A stretch of DNA of 64,000 nt from Pollutimonas subterranea (lineage in GTDB: Bacteria > Pseudomonadota > Gammaproteobacteria > Burkholderiales > Burkholderiaceae_B), in contig NZ_PDNW01000002.1 of the NCBI RefSeq assembly GCF_002849655.1, positions 310,001-374,000 of the forward strand, given 5' to 3'. A program made the translations under genes and the position numbers. Under the pieces are notes generated by a model, which worked only from the letters and a program-made list of their open reading frames with translations, did no database searches and was not told the DNA's origin. Shown piece after piece: positions 18,601 to 26,724 of this stretch (position 1 is its first letter; every line of letters starts with the position of its first letter).

Positions 18601-19205
18601 CGGCTCGCTATGTCGATGCCGTCAACCGGATACGAATGAAAGAAGCCTCGCTGTCTTCAGCCAAAAGCGTGCGCCTGACGTCCGCAGTCGCCACCAACCT
18701 GGCCAAGCTCATGGCGTACAAGGATGAGTACGAAGTTGCCCGGCTCTATGTGGATCCGGCCTTCACGGATAAGCTGCGCAAACAGTTCGAAGGCGAGCCC
18801 GGGCGCGACTACCAACTGCATTTCCATTTGGCGCCGCCACTGTTTTCCAGACGCAATGACAAGGGCGAACTGGTCAAGAAAAAATTTGGGCCCTGGGTAA
18901 TGTCGGTCTTCAAGGTGCTTGCAAGGCTTAAAGGCCTGCGCGGCACGGCTTTCGACGTATTCGGCAAGACGGCTGAACGTCGGCAGGAACGCCAGTTGGT
19001 GCGTGAATACCTGGAACTGGTGAATGAACTATCGGAAAGCCTGACCGAACAGAACCTGGCCGTGGCGATCGAACTTGCCCGCCTTCCCGATGACATTCGC
19101 GGGTTCGGGCACGTAAAGGAAAAGAACCTGCTGGGCGCCCAGGCCCGGCGCACTGAGCTGGTGAACAGTTATCGCACGGCGGTTCCTCTGGGGCGCGTAG
19201 CCTGA
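15636..19205 (+). CDS. Fused indolepyruvate:ferredoxin oxidoreductase
   Basis: This 1189-residue enzyme oxidatively decarboxylates aryl-2-oxoacids such as indolepyruvate and phenylpyruvate to the acyl-CoA, using thiamine diphosphate and ferredoxin-type electron transfer. Domains in order are a TPP pyrimidine-type domain (about 30-260), a TPP-binding domain with CSGCPHN near 453 and GDGTYFHSG near 521, two 4Fe-4S-type Cys clusters (CEGCGDC near 655 and later Cys to about 705), a gamma subunit domain beginning GILVTGIGGTGVV near 747, and a C-terminal domain of the DUF6537 type. IorA and IorB are thus fused, as is usual in proteobacteria. It lies divergent from a LysR gene and convergent with an amino-acid ABC transporter. 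Confidence 0.93.
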   Translation: MNAPLDPAVLSALAAVSLDDKYTLEHGRAYMSGTQALVRLPMLQKARDRLAGLNTAGFISGYRGSPLGALDQALWKAKTHLADNDVVFQPGLNEDLAATSVWGSQQVTLYPDATRDGIFGMWYGKGPGVDRSMDVFKHANSAGTARHGGVLVLAGDDHGAKSSTVAHQSEHAFQAAGIPVLYPSNVQEYLDYGLHGWAMSRYSGLWVAMKCVTEVVESTASVDIDPDRARIIIPDDFLLPPDGLSIRWPDPPLVQEARLIDYKWYAAIAYTRANKLNRIVIDSPRARFGIMTAGKAYLDTRQALADLGLDESTCARIGIRLMKVGCVWPLNAQDAREFATGLEEILVVEEKRQILEYALKEELYNWRDDVRPRVFGKFDEKDNAGGEWSVPRGHWLLPAAAELSPALIARAIARRLEKADLPAEVQSRIAARIAIIDAKDRELRKPVITTERKPWFCSGCPHNTSTNVPDGSRALAGIGCHYMSIWMDRKTETFSHMGGEGVAWIGQRSFTKEKHVFANLGDGTYFHSGVLAIRASIAANSNITYKILYNDAVAMTGGQPVDGILKVTDVIAQVHAEGAKKVVVVTDEPEKYKGVSLTGNPPVYHRDELDRVQRELREIEGTTVLVYDQTCATEKRRRRKRGAYPDPARRVFINDAVCEGCGDCSVKSNCLSVEPLNTPVGVKRKINQSSCNKDYSCVNGFCPSFITAEGAQVKKPAPQQASSGAQAALVTGLPLPVLPAIQNSYGILVTGIGGTGVVTIGGLLGMAAHLEKKGVTVLDMAGLAQKGGAVLSHVQIAAQPADLHATRIATGEAQLIIGCDAIVTTSADVLSRAQKDVTHAAVNSAPIPTADIIHNAKWQYPDVAATNDLTEAIGKDCEFLDANALAIKLLGDAIYANPLLLGYAWQKGWIPLSYESLLGAINLNGVMVEKNLAAFEWGRAAAHHGAQAIAPELADKKVAATVIAMPETLDSILQRNTQWLTQYQNAAYAARYVDAVNRIRMKEASLSSAKSVRLTSAVATNLAKLMAYKDEYEVARLYVDPAFTDKLRKQFEGEPGRDYQLHFHLAPPLFSRRNDKGELVKKKFGPWVMSVFKVLARLKGLRGTAFDVFGKTAERRQERQLVREYLELVNELSESLTEQNLAVAIELARLPDDIRGFGHVKEKNLLGAQARRTELVNSYRTAVPLGRVA

Positions 19206-19213
19206 AACAGGAC

Positions 19214-19248
19214 GTCGCTGTAACGCTATCGACAAGCGTTACAGCGAC
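19214..19248. terminator. 14-bp perfect inverted repeat between convergent genes
   Basis: GTCGCTGTAACGCT (19214-19227) is perfectly complementary to 19235-19248 across a 7-nt loop. It begins 8 bp after the oxidoreductase stop and its right arm includes the last codons and stop of livF. The stem should form in both transcripts and is a likely bidirectional terminator or 3'-end stabiliser, although no long U-tract follows. Confidence 0.6.
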
Positions 19249-19991
19249 AGATAAGATCGTCGGACCTGCTCGTTTTCGGCCAGGTCCGACATCGATCCGC
19301 TGTACCGGATAGCGCCTTTTTCCAGCACATAGGCGCGGTCGGCCACAAGGCGGGCGAAGTGGATGTTCTGTTCCGACAATAAAACGCTGGCACCGCGGGC
19401 TTTCAGCGCCAGAATCATACTGACCATCTGTTCAATGATGACCGGCGCCACTCCCTCGGAAGGTTCGTCCAGAAGCAGCATGTAAGGATTGCCCATCAAC
19501 GTGCGGGCCACTGTCAGCATTTGCTGCTCGCCCCCGCTGATGGCACCTGCCGGACGATCTTTCATGCCGGCCAGATTTGGAAACAGCTCATCGATTGCCT
19601 GGACCGTCCAGTTCAGGCCCGGCCGGCCGTCGGGCCAGGTCCGCTCGGCCTGGCGGCCGGTCATCAGGTTTTCCTTGATGGTCAGCTCGGTGAAAATGCG
19701 GCGATCTTCCGGCACATAGCCCAAACCCAGTCGTGCCACCTCGTAGGGCTGGCGCTTTTCAAGCGCGTGACCCATGAAGCGTATCTGTCCGTCGCGCTTG
19801 GGTCCCAGGCCCATGATGGCCTTGAGTGTCGTCGACTTGCCCGCGCCGTTGCGTCCCATCAGTGCCACCACTTCGCCCTGGCCGACATCCAGCGCGATAT
19901 CGTGCAGGATGTGGGCGGCACCGTACCAGGCGTTCACCCCGGCCAAGGTCAACAAGGGCGCCGTCGCTGCGCTATTGCGTGCTTGACTCAT
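19239..19991 (-). CDS. livF: Branched-chain amino acid type ABC ATPase, LivF
   Basis: This is one of two cytoplasmic ATPases of a LIV/HAAT-family importer (250 residues). Walker A is GRNGAGKST, the Q-loop region follows, the signature is ISGGEQQML and Walker B is LLLDEPSEG, a LivF-type sequence. Its start overlaps the livG stop by 4 nt, so the two are translationally coupled. It is the last gene of the leftward livJ-livHM-livG-livF operon. Substrate choice belongs to the binding protein. Confidence 0.93.
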   Translation of the reverse strand: MSQARNSAATAPLLTLAGVNAWYGAAHILHDIALDVGQGEVVALMGRNGAGKSTTLKAIMGLGPKRDGQIRFMGHALEKRQPYEVARLGLGYVPEDRRIFTELTIKENLMTGRQAERTWPDGRPGLNWTVQAIDELFPNLAGMKDRPAGAISGGEQQMLTVARTLMGNPYMLLLDEPSEGVAPVIIEQMVSMILALKARGASVLLSEQNIHFARLVADRAYVLEKGAIRYSGSMSDLAENEQVRRSYLSL

Positions 19992-20767
19992 GGGCGGCTG
20001 CCTTCAGATATCGCGGCCTCGAACGTCTTGCCGGTTCCAAAATAGACCGCCTGTACTTGGGGATGCGCGCGCACCTCTTCGGCGCTGCCCTGGGCAATCA
20101 AGCGGCCGCGCGCCAATACGATAATGCGGTCGGCGTAGGCAAAGACCACATCCATACTATGCTCGGTAAACAGCACCGCCATGTTTTTTTGGATGACCAG
20201 GTCTTTGACCAGCGCCACCAGGCCATTACGCTCGGCCGGGGCCATGCCGGCCGTGGGCTCATCCATCAACAGCAATCGTGGCCGGCCAGCCAGGCTCATG
20301 GCCAGTTCCACCCGCTTGACGTCGCCATACGCCAACTCGCTGCAGGGACGTGAAGCCTGGTCCTGCATGTTCACCTGCCGCAGCAGATCAAGCGCCTCAT
20401 CGCGAAAACGATGAGCGGCCGCGCGCCAGAACGAAAAGATTTTTCGGTGATGTGACAGCAATGCCATCTGGACGTTCTCGAGCACCGTCAGCGATGCAAA
20501 CGTCGCCGCAATCTGGAACGTGCGCCCTACGCCCATATGGGCAATCCTGTGTGACGGTACGCCCAGCAATTCGCGCCCGTCGAACAGGATGGAGCCGGCG
20601 CTGGCCGGCAACTGGCCCCCGACCATATTGAAGGTCGTGGACTTTCCGGCGCCGTTGGGGCCGATCAGTGCCAGCAGTTCGCCGGCCTTCAGGTCGAAGC
20701 TGATGTCATCGACGGCGGCGTTGCCGCCAAAGCGCTTGCTGAGGTTGCGAACGTTCAACAGGCTCAT
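19988..20767 (-). CDS. livG: Branched-chain amino acid type ABC ATPase, LivG
   Basis: This is the second ATPase of the importer, 259 residues from the ATG at 20767; a longer frame upstream would overlap the permease gene and is rejected. Walker A is GPNGAGKST, the signature region is ELAYGDVKRVELA and Walker B is LLLMDEPTAG. The extended C-terminal segment (VRAHPQVQAVYFG) is characteristic of LivG. Start and stop overlap the neighbouring livHM and livF genes by 4 nt each, which indicates tight coupling. Confidence 0.93.
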   Translation of the reverse strand: MSLLNVRNLSKRFGGNAAVDDISFDLKAGELLALIGPNGAGKSTTFNMVGGQLPASAGSILFDGRELLGVPSHRIAHMGVGRTFQIAATFASLTVLENVQMALLSHHRKIFSFWRAAAHRFRDEALDLLRQVNMQDQASRPCSELAYGDVKRVELAMSLAGRPRLLLMDEPTAGMAPAERNGLVALVKDLVIQKNMAVLFTEHSMDVVFAYADRIIVLARGRLIAQGSAEEVRAHPQVQAVYFGTGKTFEAAISEGSRP

Positions 20768-22650
20768 GCCGGTTTTTCCTTGCCTTGTATCAGTAGCGCG
20801 AAATGTCCGGCAATGCCTCGCGGAAAAGCCAGGACGATCAGGAGTATGACTGCGCCGAACAGGGCTCGCCAATATTCGGTGATGCCGATGAAGTAATCCT
20901 GCAATATCGTGAAACTGGCTGCCCCGACTACCGGGCCGAACAAGGTTTGTATGCCGCCGAGCATCACCATGACCAGTGCATCGACGGACTTGCCCACGGT
21001 GATGACTTCAGGGGACGTGCTTCCTTTGGAAAATACATACAGCCCCCCCGCCAGGCCGGCCAGCAGGCCTGCAATGATAAAGGCGGTCCATTGCACACGC
21101 TTTACATTGATGCCTGTCGCATCCGCACGCAGTGCTGAATCGCGGGATGCGCGCAAGGCATAGCCGAATGGCGCAAACGCCATGCGCCGCACGGCAACAA
21201 TCGCCAGAATCACGACAGCCAGCGTAAAGTAATAGTAAGTATCGCCCGATAGCCACTCCTCGGGCCAGATACCGATAATACCGTTGGACCCGCCGGTGAC
21301 CGCATCCCACTGATACACGATAGACCAGATAATTTGCGCGAATGCCAGCGTCAGCATGGCCAGGTACACGCCGGAAAGCCGGATGCAGAACCAGCCGAAT
21401 ACGGTTGCCGCCAAGGCCGCCGCCAGCGGCGCAAGCAGCAAGGCGCCGCCCATGCCGGCCCACTGCGACTGAAACAGCAAGGCGGTTGCATAGGCGCCAA
21501 TCCCGAAATACGCGGCATGGCCGAACGATGCCATACCCCCCAGGCCCATCATGAAATGAAGACTGACGGCAAACAGGACGGCGACCAGGATGTCCTGAGC
21601 CAAAACGGTGGCATACGGCAAGGTGCCGGACAACAGCGGCAGCATGGCAAACAATGCAATAAGCGCCATCGCCAACCATTTGAACGCGGTGCCCGCGGTA
21701 CGCAAGGGCGCATCGGGAATCCCCAGATGGCGCATGGTTGCCAGCGGCTTGCCGCGCAAGCCCCACGGGCGGAACACCAGCACGAAAGCCATGAAAATGA
21801 ACTCGACGACCAGCGTCAGCTTGGGAAAGGCGATGCTGACGCCGCCGATTTCCATGACGCCCAAGGCGATGCATAAAGCCTTGAGCTGGGCAATGATCAA
21901 GGCGGCCAGATAAGCGCCGGGAATAGATCCCATGCCGCCCACGACCACCACGACGAAGGCATCGCCAATGACGCTCAGGTCCAGCATAAGGCTGGCGGGC
22001 TGGCGCGGAATTTGGATTGCCCCGCCCAGTCCGGCAAGAAAAGCACCCAGGGCAAATACGCCGGTAAAGAGCCATCCCTGGTTCACGCCCAGTGCCCCGA
22101 GCATTTCACGATCCTGAGTTGCGGCGCGGACCAAGGTCCCCCAGCGGGTGCGCGTCAGTAGCAGCCATAACGCCAGCAGCACCGCGGGTCCGATCACCAT
22201 GAGCGCCAGGTCGTAAACCGGCATGTAGCGGCCCAGGATCGATACCGAACCGTTCAGGCCGGGAGCCAGGGGACCCAGCAAATCGTCCGGCCCCCAGATC
22301 CACAGGGCGGCATCATTGAATACCAGCACCAGCGCGAACGTGGCGAGCAGCTGGTACATTTCCGGCGCCTTGTAGATGCGCCGCAGCAATATCATTTCCA
22401 CCAGTGCCCCGAGGGCGGCCACCACAAGCGCGGCGGCGATCAGGCTGGCCCAGAAGCCAAAAGGAGTTTGCCCCCACTGTTGCACGATGGAATAGGCAAC
22501 GTAGATGCCCAGCATGTAGAACGAGCCATGCGCAAAGTTAACGATCCGGCTGACACCAAATATCAGTGAAAGACCAGCGGCCACCAGGAACAAGGAAGAC
22601 GCCTCGGCCAGGCCGTTCAGGAACTGAACGATAAAACCAGTAAGCTGCAT
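20764..22650 (-). CDS. Fused LivH-LivM ABC permease
   Basis: A single 628-residue polypeptide carries both membrane subunits of the LIV-type importer. Residues 1-300 are LivH-like (LIFGVSRIVNFAHGSFYMLG, VVVVGGMGSIPGA), and after a linker at about 300-325 residues 330-620 are LivM-like (GLGGMASFGHAAYFGIGAYA, and the EAA-like region GGIQTLFGPVVGA). Most relatives encode these as two proteins. The stop overlaps the livG ATG, and the gene follows the binding-protein gene by 41 bp. Fusion of this type is known in some Burkholderiales. Confidence 0.92.
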   Translation of the reverse strand: MQLTGFIVQFLNGLAEASSLFLVAAGLSLIFGVSRIVNFAHGSFYMLGIYVAYSIVQQWGQTPFGFWASLIAAALVVAALGALVEMILLRRIYKAPEMYQLLATFALVLVFNDAALWIWGPDDLLGPLAPGLNGSVSILGRYMPVYDLALMVIGPAVLLALWLLLTRTRWGTLVRAATQDREMLGALGVNQGWLFTGVFALGAFLAGLGGAIQIPRQPASLMLDLSVIGDAFVVVVVGGMGSIPGAYLAALIIAQLKALCIALGVMEIGGVSIAFPKLTLVVEFIFMAFVLVFRPWGLRGKPLATMRHLGIPDAPLRTAGTAFKWLAMALIALFAMLPLLSGTLPYATVLAQDILVAVLFAVSLHFMMGLGGMASFGHAAYFGIGAYATALLFQSQWAGMGGALLLAPLAAALAATVFGWFCIRLSGVYLAMLTLAFAQIIWSIVYQWDAVTGGSNGIIGIWPEEWLSGDTYYYFTLAVVILAIVAVRRMAFAPFGYALRASRDSALRADATGINVKRVQWTAFIIAGLLAGLAGGLYVFSKGSTSPEVITVGKSVDALVMVMLGGIQTLFGPVVGAASFTILQDYFIGITEYWRALFGAVILLIVLAFPRGIAGHFALLIQGKEKPA

Positions 22651-22691
22651 TGCGGATTACGGCGCCCGATGGCGCAGCGCCCTATGACAAG

Positions 22692-23903
22692 TTAATCGGC
22701 CGAGGCGGGCCGCCATTGCCTGACCTGTTCGTCGGTAGGTTGTACGCTCGCGCCGTCTACGTAAGTGAAGTCTGTCATGATGCCCTTGCCGTCCTTGACG
22801 GCCAGCTTGCCCACATAAGCGCCCATCGTGGACTGATGGTCGTTGGCACGGTACGTGATCTTCCCGAAGGGAGTACCGACTTCAAGACCCTTGAATGCCT
22901 GCACCAGGGCTTCGGTGTCGGTCGTGCCGGCTTTCTTGATGCCCGCTGCCAGGGAAAGAATGGCGTTGTAGCCGACCACGCTGCCCAGCCGGGGATAGTC
23001 GTTATGGCGCTTTTGATAGGCTTGCAGGAATGCATCGTGCTCGGGGGTATCAATGGCGTACCAAGGGTAGCCGGTCACCACCCAACCCACGGGCGTTTCA
23101 TTGCCCAGCGCATCGAGGTATTCAGGTTCTCCGGTCAGCATGCTGACTACGGGCAAGCCCTCGAAGAAATTGCGCTGCGTTCCCGCGCGCACGAATTTCG
23201 ACAGGTCTGTGGCGAACAATACGTTGAACATGGCTTCCGGCTTGGCGTCGGCCAGGGCCTGGACGACGCTGCCTGCGTCAATTTTTCCCAATGGCGCCGC
23301 TTGCTCTGCCACGAATTCGACGTCGGGCTGTGCCTGCTTGAGCAAGGTCTTGAACGTAGCGACTGCCGACTGCCCGTATTCATAATTGGGATAAACGATG
23401 GCCCACCGCTTCTTGTTCATTTTTACCGCCGCGGGAATCAGCATGGCCACCTGCATATAGGTGGAGTTGCGCAAGCGGTAGGTGTAGTGGTTTCCGTCAG
23501 CCCAGACTATCTTGTCGGTCAGCGGCTCGCTGGCAAGGAAGAATACCTTCTTGTGCTTGGCGAAATCGGTAACGGCCAGCCCGATATGCGACAGGAACGT
23601 GCCGGTCAGTACATCAACCTTGTCGCGTGCGAGCAGCTCTTGGGCCGCGCGGACCGCGTCACCCGGGTTGGAATTGTCGTCGCGTATGACCAGTTCAAGT
23701 GTTTTGCCATTCACGCCCCCTGCTGCATTGATTTGCTCAAGGGCAAGCTCCATGCCTTTCTTGTAAGGTCCCAGGAACGCGGGTTGGGTCTTGTAGCTAT
23801 TGAGCTCGCCAATCTTGATGACGTCTTGTGCCCACGACAACGGGACCGCCAGGGCCAGGGCGGCGGCGCCAAACAATTTTGCATAAGGGCGGGGGAAGTG
23901 CAT
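22692..23903 (-). CDS. LIV-type ABC transporter substrate-binding protein
   Basis: The 403-residue periplasmic binding protein starts at the ATG at 23903; an upstream frame to 23978 lacks support. The signal peptide ends at about LSWAQD (25). The mature protein has the type I binding fold of the LivJ/UrtA/amide-binding group, with motifs DVIKIGELNSYKTQP, VDVLTGTFLSHIGLAV and YTYRLRNSTYMQVAML. It opens the operon with the fused permease and two ATPases. The ligand may be an amino acid, amide or aromatic acid; the indolepyruvate oxidoreductase nearby makes an aromatic compound attractive but this is inference. Confidence 0.9.
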   Translation of the reverse strand: MHFPRPYAKLFGAAALALAVPLSWAQDVIKIGELNSYKTQPAFLGPYKKGMELALEQINAAGGVNGKTLELVIRDDNSNPGDAVRAAQELLARDKVDVLTGTFLSHIGLAVTDFAKHKKVFFLASEPLTDKIVWADGNHYTYRLRNSTYMQVAMLIPAAVKMNKKRWAIVYPNYEYGQSAVATFKTLLKQAQPDVEFVAEQAAPLGKIDAGSVVQALADAKPEAMFNVLFATDLSKFVRAGTQRNFFEGLPVVSMLTGEPEYLDALGNETPVGWVVTGYPWYAIDTPEHDAFLQAYQKRHNDYPRLGSVVGYNAILSLAAGIKKAGTTDTEALVQAFKGLEVGTPFGKITYRANDHQSTMGAYVGKLAVKDGKGIMTDFTYVDGASVQPTDEQVRQWRPASAD

Positions 23904-24019
23904 GTCAGGTTCCTGTGCTGGACGGGTCAGGGAGTAATCGCAATAAATTGTACGCAATATGCAGGTACGGGGTCGCACCCATTACACTACGCCCGTTAAC
24001 TGATCTTTAAATATCACCG

Positions 24020-25909
24020 ATGCGCGATTTGACCCTGACTTTTATCATATCCAGCCTATGCCTGCTGATGTTAAGCCGCGGCATGCTGGCAGCATGGCAA
24101 TGGAAGCGGGTAAAACAGGCGGGCGGCATCCTGCCTATTCTGATCGGCGGCTTGCGTATTGATGCGAACCAGATAGCCATTATTGCGGGGATTCCCGCTG
24201 TACTGTCGCCCTGGATCGGGCATATTCCGCTGGCTGTCGCCATTACTGGATGGTGGTTCGTGTTTGCATGGCTGCTGCTGGTATTGCTGGAGGTCTCCAC
24301 GCCGCAATTCATCCATGAATACGATACCCGTCCGAATCGCCTCTATGTGGAATACCTGAAGCATCCAAATGAAGTTTTTGGCATGCTCTGGAAAGGCTAC
24401 AAAGCCGTCATATTCGGTGGCATAGCCGTGCTCGCGCTGGCGGCGTGGTTGGCCTATGTCTTATTCATCGGCGTTGCGGCCGATACGGAAATGGTGTGGT
24501 GGGCCCGTCCCCTGGTGTCGCTCGCGGCCGCCATCATAACGTTCCTGGCCATACGAGGCACCCTGGGCCATCGCCCCATCAATCCGTCGACGGTTGCCTA
24601 CTGTGGCGACAGCATGCTCAATGCCCTGCCGCTCAATTCGCTGTATTCGGTCAGCTACGCCTTGTACAGCATGAAGAATGAGCGTTCGGCCGAAGACGTC
24701 TATGGCAAGATAGACGCCGACGAAATGAACGACATCGTCAGGCAGGCAGCCGGCATTGCACAGGGCAGCACCGGTATTCCGACCCTTCACGCCCAAAATC
24801 CCAGCTCCAAACGCTCGCGCCCGCTCAACGTCGTCATGATTGTCCAGGAAAGCCTGGGCGCTCAATACGTGGGCAACCTGGGCGGTGCCAAGCTCACGCC
24901 CTGCCTGGACGAACTGGCCCGCAGCGGCTGGAACTTTACGCGCGCCTATGCCACCGGTACCCGCTCAGTGCGCGGGCTTGAAGCCGTGGTGGCCAGCTTT
25001 CCTCCCACCATTTCGGACGCAATCCTGCGTCTTTCCGGCGCGCAAAGCCATTTCTTCACCTTGGCGCAAGCGCTCAAGCAGCAAGGCTATCGGTCCAGCT
25101 TCATCTATGGTGGAGAAGCCCACTTCGACAATATGAAGAGCTTCTTCCTGGGTAACGGCTTCGACGACCTTCATGACCTGCCGACGTTCAAGGATCCCGC
25201 GTTCGTCGGCACATGGGGCGCGAGCGATGAGGATATGTTCACCAAGCTGCACCACATCCTGCAGGCCACGCCAGAGCAACCGACTTTCACGCTGGCATTT
25301 TCAGTCAGCAACCATTCGCCCTGGGAATATCCCAGCGGCCGGATAGACCCGGACGGCAACCCTGCCACTGTCGAGAACACGGTACGCTATGCGGACTGGG
25401 CCATTGGCCAGTTCTTTGACCGGGCGCGAGAATCGGACTATTGGGACAATACGGTATTCCTGATCGTTGCCGACCATGATTCGCGCGTCGGCGGCGCCAA
25501 CCTGGTGCCCTTGCGTCATTTTCATATTCCCGCCCTGATAGTGGGCGCCGACGTTGCGCCGCGCAGCGACGACAGGCTGATCAGCCAGATAGACCTGCCG
25601 ACCACATTACTGTCCATCATGGGAGTAGAGTGCGACCATCCCATGATAGGACACGACCTGACAAAGGAAGGTGGCGGACGCGCCATGATGCAGTACGGAG
25701 AGAATTACGGCTATCTGAAAGGCGACACGCTGATGGTCCTGGAGCCCCATCGCGATCCCAGCCAGTACACCTACCAGGCGCCCGCAAGCTACATTCCTGT
25801 GGCTACCAACGCCAGCCTTGCGCGCGAAGCGCTGGCGCATGCCGTATGGCCCAGCTGGGTATACCAGAACCAGGCCTACACGCTTCCACATCTGCAGATA
25901 AAAAGATAA
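24020..25909 (+). CDS. LTA-synthase-family membrane sulfatase-fold transferase
   Basis: The 629-residue protein has about five membrane helices in the first 190 residues and an extracytoplasmic alkaline-phosphatase/sulfatase-fold domain (about 270-580). The metal-site segment VQESLGAQ, the probable nucleophile Thr in ATGTRSVRGLE, and VSNHSPWEYP plus VADHDSR match the LtaS/OpgB/YejM-like group. Gram-negative members transfer phosphoglycerol or phosphoethanolamine, or act in envelope homeostasis. The exact substrate is unknown. It is divergent from the transporter operon across 116 bp and convergent with the DJ-1 gene. Confidence 0.88.
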   Translation: MRDLTLTFIISSLCLLMLSRGMLAAWQWKRVKQAGGILPILIGGLRIDANQIAIIAGIPAVLSPWIGHIPLAVAITGWWFVFAWLLLVLLEVSTPQFIHEYDTRPNRLYVEYLKHPNEVFGMLWKGYKAVIFGGIAVLALAAWLAYVLFIGVAADTEMVWWARPLVSLAAAIITFLAIRGTLGHRPINPSTVAYCGDSMLNALPLNSLYSVSYALYSMKNERSAEDVYGKIDADEMNDIVRQAAGIAQGSTGIPTLHAQNPSSKRSRPLNVVMIVQESLGAQYVGNLGGAKLTPCLDELARSGWNFTRAYATGTRSVRGLEAVVASFPPTISDAILRLSGAQSHFFTLAQALKQQGYRSSFIYGGEAHFDNMKSFFLGNGFDDLHDLPTFKDPAFVGTWGASDEDMFTKLHHILQATPEQPTFTLAFSVSNHSPWEYPSGRIDPDGNPATVENTVRYADWAIGQFFDRARESDYWDNTVFLIVADHDSRVGGANLVPLRHFHIPALIVGADVAPRSDDRLISQIDLPTTLLSIMGVECDHPMIGHDLTKEGGGRAMMQYGENYGYLKGDTLMVLEPHRDPSQYTYQAPASYIPVATNASLAREALAHAVWPSWVYQNQAYTLPHLQIKR

Positions 25910-25916
25910 AGCCGGC

Positions 25917-26513
25917 CTATTCGTGTGTAATACGCGTACCAAGTACCGCCAGGAATTGTGCCATCCATGCGGGATGTGCAGGCCACGCGGGGGCGGTAAC
26001 CAGATGGCCATCGGTATGCGCCTGGTCTATGCCTATTTCTGCGTAAGTGCCACCGGCCAGACGGACTTCGGCGGCACAAGCCGGGTAAGCCGAACAAGTA
26101 CGGCCCTTCAGTATGCCCGCCGCCGCCAATATTTGTGCTCCGTGGCACACCGCGGCTATCGGCTTATGGGCTGAATCAAACTGCCGGACTATTTCCAGCA
26201 CTCTGTCATTCATGCGCAGATATTCGGGAGCGCGGCCGCCCGGAATAACCAGGCCGTCGTAATCGCTGACGTCAACCTTGTCGAAATCGTAGTTCAGCGC
26301 AAAGCGGTGGCCCGGCTTCTCGCTATAGGTTTGCGCACCTTCGAAATCGTGAATGGCGGTAGCCACCGTATCGCCCGCCTTTTTGTCCGGGCAGACCGCA
26401 TGCACCGTGTGACCCACGGTAAGCAGTGTCTGGAACGGCACCATTGTTTCGTAGTCTTCGGCGTAATCGCCGACCAGCATCAACAGTTTTTTGCTCATGA
26501 TTTGTTTCGCCAT
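25917..26513 (-). CDS. DJ-1/PfpI family protein
   Basis: This is a 198-residue cytoplasmic protein of the DJ-1/PfpI superfamily. The nucleophile elbow Cys lies in AVCHGAQIL, preceded by the conserved glycine turn [10 protein letters not shown], and an acidic residue in GDYAEDYE may complete the site. Relatives act as glyoxalases or deglycases, chaperones or proteases; the sequence alone does not choose. An alternative ATG at 26498 would remove five residues. It is divergent from the TerC gene across about 210 bp. Confidence 0.88.
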   Translation of the reverse strand: MAKQIMSKKLLMLVGDYAEDYETMVPFQTLLTVGHTVHAVCPDKKAGDTVATAIHDFEGAQTYSEKPGHRFALNYDFDKVDVSDYDGLVIPGGRAPEYLRMNDRVLEIVRQFDSAHKPIAAVCHGAQILAAAGILKGRTCSAYPACAAEVRLAGGTYAEIGIDQAHTDGHLVTAPAWPAHPAWMAQFLAVLGTRITHE

Positions 26514-26692
26514 GGTTTTACTTGGTTAATGACACGCCGCCGGGAAACCGGTACAAAGCGCCTCGCCAGCCAAAGGCCGGCGTTTCATCTTCGATCGAAA
26601 CACATAAAATAACAAGCTCAATCAATGACTGACAGACAGCCGAATTCCTTTCAGCTTCTGGCAATTTCAGCCAAGCATACACAATTGCCCCC

Positions 26693-26698
26693 TATAAT
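26693..26698 (+). promoter_or_regulatory. Candidate -10 element for the TerC gene
   Basis: A consensus TATAAT lies 26 bp before the ATG at 26725. No convincing -35 hexamer is found at 16-18 bp spacing, so this is only a possible promoter. Confidence 0.3.
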
Positions 26699-26724
26699 TG
26701 GTGTTTTCTATCGGAAGCCTACTA

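Noticed and set aside
22650-23999. Long plus-strand frame of 449 codons
   Set aside because: It is antisense to the binding-protein gene, whose signal peptide and fold are clear; the antisense product matches nothing recognisable.
26622-26640. Second Pho box (ATGACTGACAG) near the TerC gene
   Set aside because: The half-sites are not at 11-bp spacing and the gene has no phosphate link.
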